DNA of 64,000 bases from Rhizobium sp. CF080 (GCF_000282095.2 NZ_AKKC02000010.1:1-64000), one strand, 5' to 3'; shown: positions 52,426 to 60,355, counted from the stretch's first letter. Notes: a model not told the origin generated them from the letters alone. Numbers and translations are program-made.

Positions 52426-52676
52426 TCCGCTTCACCATTGGTTTTGGTCTCTGCATGCCTCGCGGTCGGGAGCACATGGTGGCACGTGTGTGAACGATAA
52501 AATTTAAGTCGTTCAGTTTTAGTGAACATTACGTCCGCAACTTGCTGTCTATTCCCGAAGGCGGAGATGCACCATCTTCAGCCTCGGAAGCACGGCAACG
52601 CGCTTCGAAAGACAAGATCAAACACAGAGAGGGGCTTCGAGAACACTCGGCTCCGCCACATGCAAGGAACAAGACC

Positions 52677-52901
52677 ATGACCAGAATTTCCTCCGCCATT
52701 GCCGCCGCCCTCATCGCTTCGGCTTCGCTCGGTTCTGCCGCTCTTGCCGAAGGTGACTATTACCAGGGCGTCCAGAAGAACGTTTCGGCCGCCTCCGCTA
52801 CCGTTGACCACATCAGCACCGGCAGCATAGCCCATAACGACAAGGTCAAGGCCGACGTCAGCAGCGGCGACTATTTCGACGGTGCAAACCGCCCGAACTA
52901 A
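52677..52901 (+). CDS. small secreted protein, tandem paralogue 1
   Basis: A 74-residue exported protein: signal peptide with cleavage near ALA|EGDYY (about 24) and a ~50-residue mature part carrying EGDYYQG at its start, a TGSI motif in the middle and SGDYFDGANRPN at the very end. It is the first of three paralogues of almost equal size; all end with the same motif. I do not recognise the family. The ATG at 52677 is supported by alignment with its paralogues and an AAGGAAC site. Confidence 0.85.
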   Translation: MTRISSAIAAALIASASLGSAALAEGDYYQGVQKNVSAASATVDHISTGSIAHNDKVKADVSSGDYFDGANRPN

Positions 52902-52994
52902 AAAAACGTTCGAGGCCGTGAAACTAAAGTTCAGCTGGGCCCGTCTCTCACGCAGAACAGACCAAGTTCAACACAACTCAAAAGGATGACGACA

Positions 52995-53219
52995 ATGACC
53001 AAGATCACTTCCGCTATCGCCGCAGCTTTCATCGCTTCGGTTTCGTTCGCGGGTGCAGCTCTCGCTGCTGAAGGCGAATATTACCAGGATACAGCCAAGG
53101 CTTCCGCCACGGTTGACCGCATGCAGACCGGCAGCATTGCCCAGAGCGGCAAGAGCACCGATGTTCAGGCTCGCATCAACAGCGGCGACTATTTCGACGG
53201 CGTAAACCGCCCGAACTAA
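52995..53219 (+). CDS. small secreted protein, tandem paralogue 2
   Basis: A 74-residue paralogue of the preceding gene, with the start ATG at 52995 chosen to match its siblings (an upstream ATG at 52986 overlaps the ribosome site AAAAGGA). The signal peptide is nearly identical to paralogue 3; the mature part has EGEYYQD, QTGSIAQ and SGDYFDGVNRPN. One Ala-to-Val change interrupts the otherwise invariant C-terminal block. Confidence 0.85.
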   Translation: MTKITSAIAAAFIASVSFAGAALAAEGEYYQDTAKASATVDRMQTGSIAQSGKSTDVQARINSGDYFDGVNRPN

Positions 53220-53306
53220 TCGCAGCTCATTCAAGACACCGAAACAATCTCCGCAGGCCAGGTCGCAAACTCAAAGCCGCGGAACACTCTGAAAGGAACT
53301 ACCACA

Positions 53307-53537
53307 ATGACCAGGATCACCTCCGCCATCGCCGCAGCCTTCATCGCTTCGGCTTCCTTCGCCGGTGCAGCTCTCGCTGCCGAAGGCGACTATTTTGAAG
53401 GCGTCTCCAAGGCTTCCACTACCATCGACCAGGTCCAGACCGGCAGCATCGGCCAAAAGGTTGACGCCCGGACGGCCAACATCGAGGCCGACGTCAACAG
53501 CGGCGATTATTTCGACGGTGCAAATCGCCCGAACTAA
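53307..53537 (+). CDS. small secreted protein, tandem paralogue 3
   Basis: A 76-residue paralogue: signal peptide then EGDYFEG, QTGSIGQ and the C-terminal SGDYFDGANRPN. GAAAGGAAC lies upstream. It ends the array and is followed by a strong terminator, so the three genes may be one transcript or separately initiated. Confidence 0.85.
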   Translation: MTRITSAIAAAFIASASFAGAALAAEGDYFEGVSKASTTIDQVQTGSIGQKVDARTANIEADVNSGDYFDGANRPN

Positions 53538-53561
53538 CCTGCATCACATCCCAGACGAAGA

Positions 53562-53590
53562 AGGCCCGGCTAACCGCCGGGCCTCTTTGA
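53562..53590 (+). terminator. terminator of the small-secreted-protein array
   Basis: A perfect 9-bp stem AGGCCCGGC/GCCGGGCCT with a 5-base loop, followed by CTTTGATTTT, 25 bases after the third paralogue. Confidence 0.85.
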
Positions 53591-53683
53591 TTTTAAGGGT
53601 CTGGTTCCGTGGGATGGGCCGTCGGTCCAGCGCTGCTTGAATGACCAGGCGAGATGCCGTCCTTCGGCGGTCAATCGCGATCC

Positions 53684-53919
53684 CTAAAAGTAGTGATCCC
53701 GATGGATGCCGTCATACTGGCCGGATTCCAGGCAGCAGTTCTTGAAACCGCCTCCGCGAACCGCAGGGGCAGGGGTCGTTGCGGCCGAGCTTTTCGATCA
53801 GCTCGACATCACCGCGCACGAATTGGGTGCCCGTCTTGACCCGTGTTTCGGATGGATAGGACTTGCGTCGCTTGGACGTGACCTCAAAAGCTCACGTCGT
53901 CGAAGAGCTTGCGTGACAT
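53684..53919 (-). pseudogene. frameshifted SEC-C-motif small protein gene
   Basis: Reading the minus strand from the ATG at 53919, MSRKLFDDVSF runs into a TGA, but one base further on the frame continues EVTSKRRKSYPSE through to RNDPCPCGS; a second shift then restores FKNCCLESGQYDGIH to the stop near 53684. Together they form a ~78-residue protein with a C-terminal SEC-C zinc motif (CPCGSG...CC). Two +1 frameshifts, one in a run of four A/T bases near 53885, make it a pseudogene unless they are sequencing errors. The ribosome site GAGGAGG is intact. Confidence 0.7.
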
Positions 53920-54059
53920 GGTAGCCTCCTCATGTTTGGAGCGTTGCAAATGGCAACGCCGCCTCCTAGCCAATCGAGGCGCCGTTCCGAAAATATCGCT
54001 GCGTATTTTAGGATGTGCTATAATCGCCGGACCGAAAGAAGTCTTGGGAGATAGAACCC

Positions 54060-54542
54060 ATGGAGAGACTGCTTTTTAGGAATACGCGCCCACTTTACGG
54101 CTGGCTTTTCATTGCCGCCTGGTTCGCCATACTCATGCTGATGACCTGGGTTTTCTTCCGTAACGACGGCATCGCCCAAGAGCCGTTCAGGGCTCTCATC
54201 ATCGCTTTTTTCTGGGGCCTCGGTGGCTGGCTGGCCTCCGGAGCGCTTGCCCGGCCGATCGTCTCGGTCCGGCAGGGGAGCGATGGCAGATGGATCGTCA
54301 CCCGCCGCTGGCTCTGGACCCATGACGAGGAGCGCATCGATCCAGACCGCCTGCCGCCTCCGACCATCGACGCGGAAAGCGACGGCGAGGGCGGCATGCA
54401 CTACCGCTGCCTTTTGAAGACGCCGGAACACGGCTCCGTGGAATTCAGCGAGCACCTCAAGCTGGACAAGGCCGCCGTCGCGCGCGACCGCATGGCCTTC
54501 CTGATCCGGAGCGCCAGAACGAAAATGCCGCGGCCAAGCTGA
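54060..54542 (+). CDS. hypothetical two-helix membrane protein
   Basis: A 160-residue protein with two predicted helices (about 12-32 and 43-62) and a ~95-residue cytoplasmic tail that may form a small beta domain. I do not recognise a family. It has an AT-rich upstream region and no clear operon partner, and it converges on higA. Confidence 0.65.
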   Translation: MERLLFRNTRPLYGWLFIAAWFAILMLMTWVFFRNDGIAQEPFRALIIAFFWGLGGWLASGALARPIVSVRQGSDGRWIVTRRWLWTHDEERIDPDRLPPPTIDAESDGEGGMHYRCLLKTPEHGSVEFSEHLKLDKAAVARDRMAFLIRSARTKMPRPS

Positions 54543-54588
54543 CCGCAGCAGGCCTTTGGCGAAAACGAGCCGCGTTGATAGGGGACGG

Positions 54589-54915
54589 CTATTCCGCGGG
54601 GTTTGTCGTCGCCTTACCCCTATAGGGAAGGACGTGGATATCCTGTTCGCGCTTGCGCGCCTGAGCGATATCGAAACTGTTCTGCATCCGCATGAGCGTG
54701 TCCATGGAAACGCCGAAGGCCTTTTCGACGCGCAGCGCCATTTCCGGAGAAAGGGAAGACCGCTCGTTCAGCAGCGCCGACAGCGCCGGTCTGGTCACGC
54801 CCAGGATGCTCGCCGTTTCGGTCACGGAGAGTTCCAGCGCCTCGAGGATTTCATGCTTGAGGAAATCGCCGGGATGGACCGGATTTTTCATCCGAATGCC
54901 AGGTGCTTCCATCAT
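54589..54915 (-). CDS. higA: HigA-like antitoxin
   Basis: A 108-residue XRE-family antitoxin of the HigA/VapI type: NPVHPGDFLKHEILEALELSVTETASILGVTRPALSALLNERS with the HTH at about 28-62. AGGAG lies six bases before the ATG at 54915. It follows its toxin, the reverse order typical of higBA. Confidence 0.92.
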   Translation of the reverse strand: MMEAPGIRMKNPVHPGDFLKHEILEALELSVTETASILGVTRPALSALLNERSSLSPEMALRVEKAFGVSMDTLMRMQNSFDIAQARKREQDIHVLPYRGKATTNPAE

Positions 54916-54924
54916 GGTCGGCTC

Positions 54925-55215
54925 CTAATGATAGTCTTCGTAGTCGAGATCGATGATTTCGATCTCGTTGGCATCGATCCGGAATGTCAGCCGCCAGTTC
55001 TTGGTGACGAAGAGGCTCCAGGTGCCCTTACGATCACCGGTCAGCTGGTGGGCTTTCCAGCTTGGCACCGTCCGCAGTTCGCTTTCGGTTTCCATGTCCT
55101 GCAGGAAGGAGATCATCCGGCGCAATTTCGGCACGACCGCCGGCTGCAGTCCCGCCGCATCGTCGTCGACGACGAAGCGGCGAAGTCCTTTATGGATGAT
55201 GTTCCGAATTCTCAT
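54925..55215 (-). CDS. higB: HigB-like RelE-superfamily toxin
   Basis: A 96-residue RelE/HigB toxin: IIHKGLRRFV, LKAHQLTGDRKGTWSLFVTKNWRLTFR-type core and the C-terminal DLDYEDYH. I use the ATG at 55215; a TTG one codon upstream is possible. It is a ribosome-dependent mRNA interferase in the known family. The ten-base gap to higA suggests coupling. Confidence 0.92.
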   Translation of the reverse strand: MRIRNIIHKGLRRFVVDDDAAGLQPAVVPKLRRMISFLQDMETESELRTVPSWKAHQLTGDRKGTWSLFVTKNWRLTFRIDANEIEIIDLDYEDYH

Positions 55216-55234
55216 CAAGACATATAAGCATAAA

Positions 55235-55271
55235 ACCGTTTCCCGTAAAGCGTGGCTTTACGGGAAACGGT
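55235..55271. terminator. long perfect hairpin between preA and higBA
   Basis: A perfect 16-bp inverted repeat (55235-55250 and 55256-55271, ACCGTTTCCCGTAAAG arms) with a 5-base loop. On the minus strand it is followed by TTTTATGC. It is probably the preTA terminator, but its proximity to the higB start (20 bases) means it could also be part of the higBA promoter region. Confidence 0.75.
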
Positions 55272-55303
55272 CTGTGCTCAGGAGGAGTTGAGCGCGGGAG
55301 GAG

Positions 55304-56617
55304 CTATTCCGCGGCCTGCCTTGCCATCGGGTTGTTCGGATGCTGGGTCCAGTTGGCGTAGGTCGGGTCGACCACCTTGCCGGTGCGCCGGTCGAGTTCG
55401 CCGGCGGGCAGCGCTTCCATGGTGATGCAGTTCTCCACCGGACAGACGTTGACGCAGAGATTGCAGCCGACGCATTCCTCTTCCATCACCTCGAAATGGC
55501 GCACGCCGTCGACCATGCTGGTGATAGCCTGGTGGGACGTGTCCTCGCAGGCGATGTGGCAGCGGCCGCATTTGATGCAGGCGTCCTGGTCGATATGCGC
55601 CTTGGCGATGTAGTTGAGGTTGAGATACTGCCAGTCGGTGACGTTGGGGACCGCGCGACAGATGATGTCGTCGAGCGAGCGGTGGCCCTTCTCGTCCATC
55701 CAGTCGGAAAGACCGGTGATCATTTCCTGGACGATCTTGAAGCCGTAGGTCATCGCCGCGGTGCAGACCTGCACGTTGCCCGCCCCGAGCGCCAGGAATT
55801 CGGCCGCATCGCGCCAGGTGGTGATGCCGCCGATGCCGGAGATCGGCAGGCCGTAGGTTTCCGGATCGCGGGCGATCTCGGCCACCATGTTGAGCGCGAT
55901 CGGCTTCACCGCCGGGCCGCAATAGCCGCCATGGCTGCCCTTGCCGCCGACCGACGGGTTGGGCGAGAAGGTGTCGAGATCGACCGACACGATCGACGAG
56001 ATCGTGTTGATCAGAGAGACGGCATCCGTGCCGCCGCGCTTGGCCGCGCGAGCAGGGTGGCGGATGTCGCTGATGTTAGGCGTCAGCTTGGTGATGACCG
56101 GCATGCGGGTATACTGCTTGCACCAGCGCACCACCATTTCGATATATTCCGGCACCTGGCCGACCGCGGAACCCATGCCGCGCTCTGACATGCCGTGCGG
56201 ACAGCCGAAGTTGAGCTCGATGCCGTCGACTTCGGTCTCTTCCACCAGCGGCAGGATCGCCTTCCAGGCCTGTTCCTCGCAGGGAACCATGATCGAGGCG
56301 ACGATCGCCCGGTCCGGCCAGTTCTTCTTCACTTCCTTCATTTCGCGAAGGTTGGTGTAGAGGTCGCGGTCGGTGATCAACTCGATATTGTTCAAGCCGA
56401 GCAGGCGGCGGTCGGCGCCCCAGATCGCGCCGTAGCGCGGGCCGTTGACGTTGACGACCGGCGGGCCTTCCTCGCCGAGCGTCTTCCAGACCACGCCGCC
56501 CCAGCCCGCCTTGAAGGCGCGCTCGACATTGTAGGCCTTGTCGGTCGGTGGCGCCGACGCCAGCCAGAACGGGTTGGGGGATTTGATGCCGACGAAATTG
56601 TTGCGGATATCAGCCAT
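55304..56617 (-). CDS. preA: NAD-dependent dihydropyrimidine dehydrogenase, PreA subunit
   Basis: A 437-residue FMN/iron-sulfur subunit. The N-terminal ~330 residues are a dihydroorotate-dehydrogenase-like barrel (NPFWLASAPPTDKAYNVERAF, GIELNFGCPHGMSERGMG with the catalytic Cys region). The C-terminus is a 2[4Fe-4S] ferredoxin domain (CIKCGRCHIACE and CVGCNLCVNVCPVENC). With PreT it reduces uracil or thymine reversibly, step one of the reductive pathway. It lies 15 bases after preT. Confidence 0.95.
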   Translation of the reverse strand: MADIRNNFVGIKSPNPFWLASAPPTDKAYNVERAFKAGWGGVVWKTLGEEGPPVVNVNGPRYGAIWGADRRLLGLNNIELITDRDLYTNLREMKEVKKNWPDRAIVASIMVPCEEQAWKAILPLVEETEVDGIELNFGCPHGMSERGMGSAVGQVPEYIEMVVRWCKQYTRMPVITKLTPNISDIRHPARAAKRGGTDAVSLINTISSIVSVDLDTFSPNPSVGGKGSHGGYCGPAVKPIALNMVAEIARDPETYGLPISGIGGITTWRDAAEFLALGAGNVQVCTAAMTYGFKIVQEMITGLSDWMDEKGHRSLDDIICRAVPNVTDWQYLNLNYIAKAHIDQDACIKCGRCHIACEDTSHQAITSMVDGVRHFEVMEEECVGCNLCVNVCPVENCITMEALPAGELDRRTGKVVDPTYANWTQHPNNPMARQAAE

Positions 56618-56632
56618 TGTCTCGATCTCCCC

Positions 56633-58018
56633 TCAAGCCACTGCGGTTGCCGGCTGCGCGGCGGCGGCCAGGGCTTTTGCGATGCTTTCTGCGGCGTCGC
56701 GCCCTTGCGCGACGGCCGAGACGGTCAGGTCCTCACCGGTGCCGATACAGTCACCACCGGCCCAGACGCCCTCGATCGAGGTGCGGCCTTCGGGATCGAC
56801 GACGATCTTGCCCTTCTCGAACTGCAGAGCGCCGAGCCCCGAGGCGGAGAAGGTCTGGCCGATTGCCTTGAAGATCTGGTCGGCGGCGATGACGCCGGTC
56901 TCGCCGGTGCCGATCAGCCGGCCGTCGCGCATCGCGGTATATTCGACCTCGATGCCGGCGACATGAGCGCCATTGGGGCCGTCCTTGCCGATGATCGATT
57001 TCGGCGCCAGCCAGTGGCGGATGATGACGCCGTTGGCGGTCGCCAGATCCTGTTCGTAAGGCGAGGCGTTCATGTTTTCCTTGCCGCGGCGATAGCAGAT
57101 CGTCACCTCTTCGGCGCCGAGCAGCTTGGACTGGATCGCGGCGTCGATGGCGGTCATGCCGCCGCCGAGCACGACGACGCGCCGGCCGACCGGCAGAACG
57201 CTCTTGTCCTTTGCCTGGCGAAGGGCGGCGATGAAATCCACCGCATCCTCGACGCCGGTGAGGCTCTCGCCTTCGATGCCGAGGCCGTTGACGCCGGCAA
57301 GACCCATGCCGAGGAAAACGGCGTCATATTGCGCCGTCAGGTCGGAGAGCGAGAAATCCCGGCCGAGCGCCTGGCCGTTCCTGATCTCGATGCCGCCGAT
57401 CGCGGTCACGTAATCCACTTCGCGGGCGGCGAAATCATCGACCGCCTTGTAGGTGGCGATGCCGTATTCGTTGAGGCCGCCGGCCTTTTCGCGCGCTTCG
57501 AGAACGACGACCGAATGGCCGTGCATGGCGAGCCGGTGTGCTGCGGCAAGGCCGGCGGGGCCTGCGCCGACGACGGCGATCGTCTTGCCCGTCGGAGCCT
57601 TGCGGCTGTAGAACTGCCGGCCCTGTTCCATGGCAATGTCGGTGGAATAACGCTGCAGCCTGCCGATCTCGACCGGCTTGTCTTCGGCCGTATTGCGCAC
57701 GCAGGCCTGTTCGCAGAGCGTTTCGGTGGGACAGACGCGGGCGCACATGCCGCCCAGAATATTCTGGTCGAAGATGGTCTTCGCCGACCCGATCGGATTG
57801 CCCGTCTGTATCTGTCTTATGAACAGCGGGATATCGATGGAGGTGGGACAGGCCGTCATGCACGGCGCGTCGTAACAGAAATAACAGCGATCGGATTCGA
57901 CCAGCGCCTCGTGCCTGTCGAGACGCGGGTGGAGATCGGCGAAATTCGCCTCATAGTCGGCAGCGGTGAGGCGGCCAGCCTCGATCCCGGCCTTCGGACC
58001 GTTTCCCAGTCGTTCCAT
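56633..58018 (-). CDS. preT: NAD-dependent dihydropyrimidine dehydrogenase, PreT subunit
   Basis: A 461-residue FAD/Fe-S oxidoreductase of the GltD/PreT type. N-terminal Fe-S cysteines (CYFCYDAPCMTACP and CARVCPTETLCEQAC), FAD motif VVGAGPAGLAAAHR near 150 and a second dinucleotide motif VVLGGGMTAIDAA near 285. It passes electrons from NADH to PreA. AGAGGGA lies eight bases before the ATG. The 226-base upstream region holds a RutR-type operator and is divergent with a DUF2325 gene. Confidence 0.94.
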   Translation of the reverse strand: MERLGNGPKAGIEAGRLTAADYEANFADLHPRLDRHEALVESDRCYFCYDAPCMTACPTSIDIPLFIRQIQTGNPIGSAKTIFDQNILGGMCARVCPTETLCEQACVRNTAEDKPVEIGRLQRYSTDIAMEQGRQFYSRKAPTGKTIAVVGAGPAGLAAAHRLAMHGHSVVVLEAREKAGGLNEYGIATYKAVDDFAAREVDYVTAIGGIEIRNGQALGRDFSLSDLTAQYDAVFLGMGLAGVNGLGIEGESLTGVEDAVDFIAALRQAKDKSVLPVGRRVVVLGGGMTAIDAAIQSKLLGAEEVTICYRRGKENMNASPYEQDLATANGVIIRHWLAPKSIIGKDGPNGAHVAGIEVEYTAMRDGRLIGTGETGVIAADQIFKAIGQTFSASGLGALQFEKGKIVVDPEGRTSIEGVWAGGDCIGTGEDLTVSAVAQGRDAAESIAKALAAAAQPATAVA

Positions 58019-58082
58019 CCTAAGTTCCCTCTTTTATGGATTCATGGACAACTATTGGGCAAAAGGTACCACAGCATAAAAA

Positions 58083-58098
58083 TTTATCAAACGGTAAA
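58083..58098. promoter_or_regulatory. RutR-type operator upstream of preT
   Basis: TTTATC-N4-GGTAAA, with the same half-site (GGTAAA) and spacing as the box at the hyuC/rutR region. It lies 65 bases upstream of the preT ATG in an AT-rich promoter region. Confidence 0.72.
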
Positions 58099-58244
58099 TT
58101 TTTGAAAAGGGCGCGGCTTTCTCAGGTCGCCCGACATATCATGATAAAAAGAGTCCACTTTAATCTTTACTCTGAAAATCAACTTTAATATGGTGCCGGC
58201 CATCGAGGAACCGAAGCGTAAGCAGAATCGGCGGCGAGGGGCAT

Positions 58245-58649
58245 ATGGCCAAGAAGCAGAAGCAGAAGAACGGCAATTCCGGCGCGGAGGCGAAGAGCGC
58301 CGAAACGCGGGGACCGGCAGTGACCGACGTCCGCAGCTTTCTCTATGTCGGCGGCCGTGACTGTCAGGTGGCGCACCTGAGGGAGATCGCCAGCAATTTC
58401 GGCGCCGAACTGATCCACCACGACGGCGGACTTCGCGAGGCGGTCTCCCGTATCGACACGGTGCTGCCGTCGGTCGACTGCGTCTTCTGCCCCATCGACT
58501 GTATCAGCCACGATGCGTGTTTGAGGGTGAAGACGGGCTGCAAGAAGTTCGGTGTCACCTTCGTGCCGCTCCGCAACGGCTCAAAATCCAGTCTGGAGCG
58601 GGCGCTCCAGACCATGAAGGAACGCAATGATGAACGAAGAACGTCGTGA
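58245..58649 (+). CDS. DUF2325 domain protein
   Basis: A 134-residue protein whose C-terminal ~95 residues match DUF2325: VRSFLYVGGRDCQVAHLREI, HHDGGLREAVSRID, and a cysteine-rich DCVFCPIDCISHDACLRVK. The N-terminal ~25 residues are charged and low-complexity. The cysteines suggest metal or redox function, but none is established. It overlaps the following gene by 23 bases and is divergent from preT. Confidence 0.8.
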   Translation: MAKKQKQKNGNSGAEAKSAETRGPAVTDVRSFLYVGGRDCQVAHLREIASNFGAELIHHDGGLREAVSRIDTVLPSVDCVFCPIDCISHDACLRVKTGCKKFGVTFVPLRNGSKSSLERALQTMKERNDERRTS

Positions 58650-58851
58650 CACCAGCCTTTTCATCGGCCTGCACAAGCTCGCCGCACAGAATGGCGACGG
58701 GCTGGTGCCGGAACTTTACGCGCTGCTGACGGCCCGCGCCGAGGCGGCTGCGGATATGACCAATGTGGTGACGATGCCGAGGGCCGTCCGGGGGACGGCG
58801 GTGGAAGCCGCTCCGGCCGAGAGCGCTCGGGTGCTGGCGTTTAAGCGGTAG
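58627..58851 (+). CDS. hypothetical small protein coupled to DUF2325
   Basis: A 74-residue protein starting inside the end of the DUF2325 gene (ATG at 58627 or 58630, with AAGGAA upstream). It is mostly helical with no recognised family. Overlap of 23 bases suggests translational coupling with DUF2325. Confidence 0.65.
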   Translation: MMNEERRDTSLFIGLHKLAAQNGDGLVPELYALLTARAEAAADMTNVVTMPRAVRGTAVEAAPAESARVLAFKR

Positions 58852-58861
58852 AGACAATTGG

Positions 58862-59003
58862 AGCTCCCTCTTCTCCCCAGCGGGGAGAAGGTGGCCCGAA
58901 GGGTCGGATGAGGGGGCGCAGCCATATCGTAAGCGACGAACGTGTGGCCCCCTCATCGCCTCGCTATGCTCGGCACTTCTCCCCGCTGGGGAGAAGAGGG
59001 AGT
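58862..59003. repeat. palindromic intergenic repeat element, family B copy 2
   Basis: Related arms to the 46144-46335 element but in the opposite order: CTCCCTCTTCTCCCCAGCGG at the left edge, and the right arm carries the variant CCTCATCGCCTCGCTATGCT. It lies in the convergent gap between the 74-residue gene and DUF423 and may serve as a terminator. Confidence 0.78.
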
Positions 59004-59076
59004 ACGCCGGTAGCGCGCCTCTTCTTTTCTCACCTTGTGGGAGAGATGGCCGGCAGGCCAGAAGCCAGAAGGGTCC

Positions 59077-59448
59077 TTAAACCTCCCGCACCCGCAAAAA
59101 CGCTCCCGCCGCCACGATCAGCCAGCCCAGCATCATCCCCGTCCCGCCGACCGGCGCGGCCATCGGAAACAGCCGGTCGCCGAGATAGTGGCGCGAGACG
59201 AGATCGCCGGCGAAGATGATCGTGCCGAGGCTGAGCACCAGCGCGGCCAGCGTCGCCGTGCGAAAATGCCGGTAACCGAGATAGAGCCCCAGCAGGACCG
59301 GCGCATGCGCCAGGCACATGGTCGAGGCGTAGCCGAGGAAAGCCGTGCCGCCGCCATGGCTTGCCACCGCCGCCAGAGCGACGCCCGCGGCGCCCATCAG
59401 GCCGCTCACAAACAGAATCAACGGCCGCAGTTTATGGAGTCTTTCCAA
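59077..59448 (-). CDS. DUF423 membrane protein
   Basis: A 123-residue protein with four predicted helices and the DUF423 pattern (GAAGVALAAVASHG, FAGDLVSRHYLGDRLFPMAAPVGGTGMMLGW). Function unknown. The only start in the family position is a TTG at 59448, preceded by AAGGAA and four bases from the haemoglobin stop; coupling is likely. Confidence 0.78.
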   Translation of the reverse strand: MERLHKLRPLILFVSGLMGAAGVALAAVASHGGGTAFLGYASTMCLAHAPVLLGLYLGYRHFRTATLAALVLSLGTIIFAGDLVSRHYLGDRLFPMAAPVGGTGMMLGWLIVAAGAFLRVREV

Positions 59449-59452
59449 GGGC

Positions 59453-59842
59453 CTATTCCTTGTTCTGCATATGGAATGCCAGTCGCTCGACTGGCGGCCA
59501 GATGATCTCGCGAAGTTTCGGATTGTCGATCGTCTCGTCCATGGCGCGGCGGAAGCAGAGCATCCATTCGTCGCGCTCGAGAGGCCCGATCGCCGCGCCG
59601 AAATGGCGCGACCGCAGCCGCGGGTGGCCGTGTTTTTCCACATAGACCGGCGGGCCACCGAGATAGCCGGTCAGATAGTCGTAGAGTTTTGCTTCGCTGC
59701 CTTCGAGGCTCGGCGGATGGATGGCGCGACAATGGGCCGCCTCCGGCATCGTGTCCATCAGCTCGTAGAAGCGCTTCACCAGCGCCCGCACCGTCGCGTC
59801 GCCGCCGATTGCCTCGTAAAGTGTGATGGTGTCGTCCGCCAT
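59453..59842 (-). CDS. group II truncated haemoglobin
   Basis: A 129-residue truncated globin: TLYEAIGGDATVRALVKRFYELMDT, a proximal-His block HGHPRLRSRHFGAAIG, and the group-II Trp in DEWMLCFRRAM. Such proteins bind O2 or NO and are linked to nitrosative or oxidative stress defence. It is followed by DUF423. Confidence 0.88.
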   Translation of the reverse strand: MADDTITLYEAIGGDATVRALVKRFYELMDTMPEAAHCRAIHPPSLEGSEAKLYDYLTGYLGGPPVYVEKHGHPRLRSRHFGAAIGPLERDEWMLCFRRAMDETIDNPKLREIIWPPVERLAFHMQNKE

Positions 59843-59967
59843 GCCCGTCCGGCCCGCTCGTTCTGATCGTTGCGAACGGTGTTACCGATCCGTGCCCGAG
59901 CGGGCAAGCGCCACGGCGTCGCAGATAGCCTTCTTGTGCGGCCACGCGGAGCCGAACAGGTCGTTTG

Positions 59968-60147
59968 CTACTCCGACCCCGCATCCACCTCTTTCGCATC
60001 GGGCTCGGCCATGGAACCGGCACCCGGCGTCTTCTCCCTGTCGATCAGCTGCTCCTTGGCATGCGGACCGGCCGGCGAATGTCTTGCCGTCTTCACCGGT
60101 TTTCCTCTGTGCTCAATGACTTCCTGTGCAGTCCGTTCTTCAGTCAT
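59968..60147 (-). CDS. small hydrophilic protein of 59 residues
   Basis: Too short for many gene callers. From the ATG at 60147 it reads MTEERTAQEVIEHRGKPV, then RHSPAGPHAKEQLIDREKTPGAG, and an acidic C-terminus, stopping with TAG at 59968-59970. A GGAGGAG site lies four bases upstream of the ATG. The composition is hydrophilic and probably disordered. I recall similar small conserved proteins in rhizobia but not a name or function. Confidence 0.72.
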   Translation of the reverse strand: MTEERTAQEVIEHRGKPVKTARHSPAGPHAKEQLIDREKTPGAGSMAEPDAKEVDAGSE

Positions 60148-60269
60148 TTGCTCCTCCGTGTTGGGGTTTCAGAAAAGCCAACGTTGGGGGAGGAGAGGAG
60201 TTCCAAGATGCAGGACTGGCAACAGCCTGCCGATTTCGCAACGGGACGCGGCCTGCTGTGAAAGAGATA

Positions 60270-60299
60270 AGGCGGAACCGGGAGAGCCCGGTTCCGCCT
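60270..60299 (-). terminator. terminator of the xylFHG-like operon
   Basis: A perfect 13-bp stem (60270-60282 with 60287-60299, AGGCGGAACCGGG arms) and a 4-base loop; the minus strand continues TTATCTCTTTC. It lies ~55 bases beyond the ATPase stop. Confidence 0.82.
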
Positions 60300-60355
60300 C
60301 TGCGCTACCCTTGATCAGCGGCGGGCTTCAAAGGGCGGGCGCAATCGTTTTGGGT

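Noticed and set aside
52677..53537. CRISPR-like periodicity
   Set aside because: The ~310-base period comes from three paralogous genes; no short direct repeats with unique spacers.
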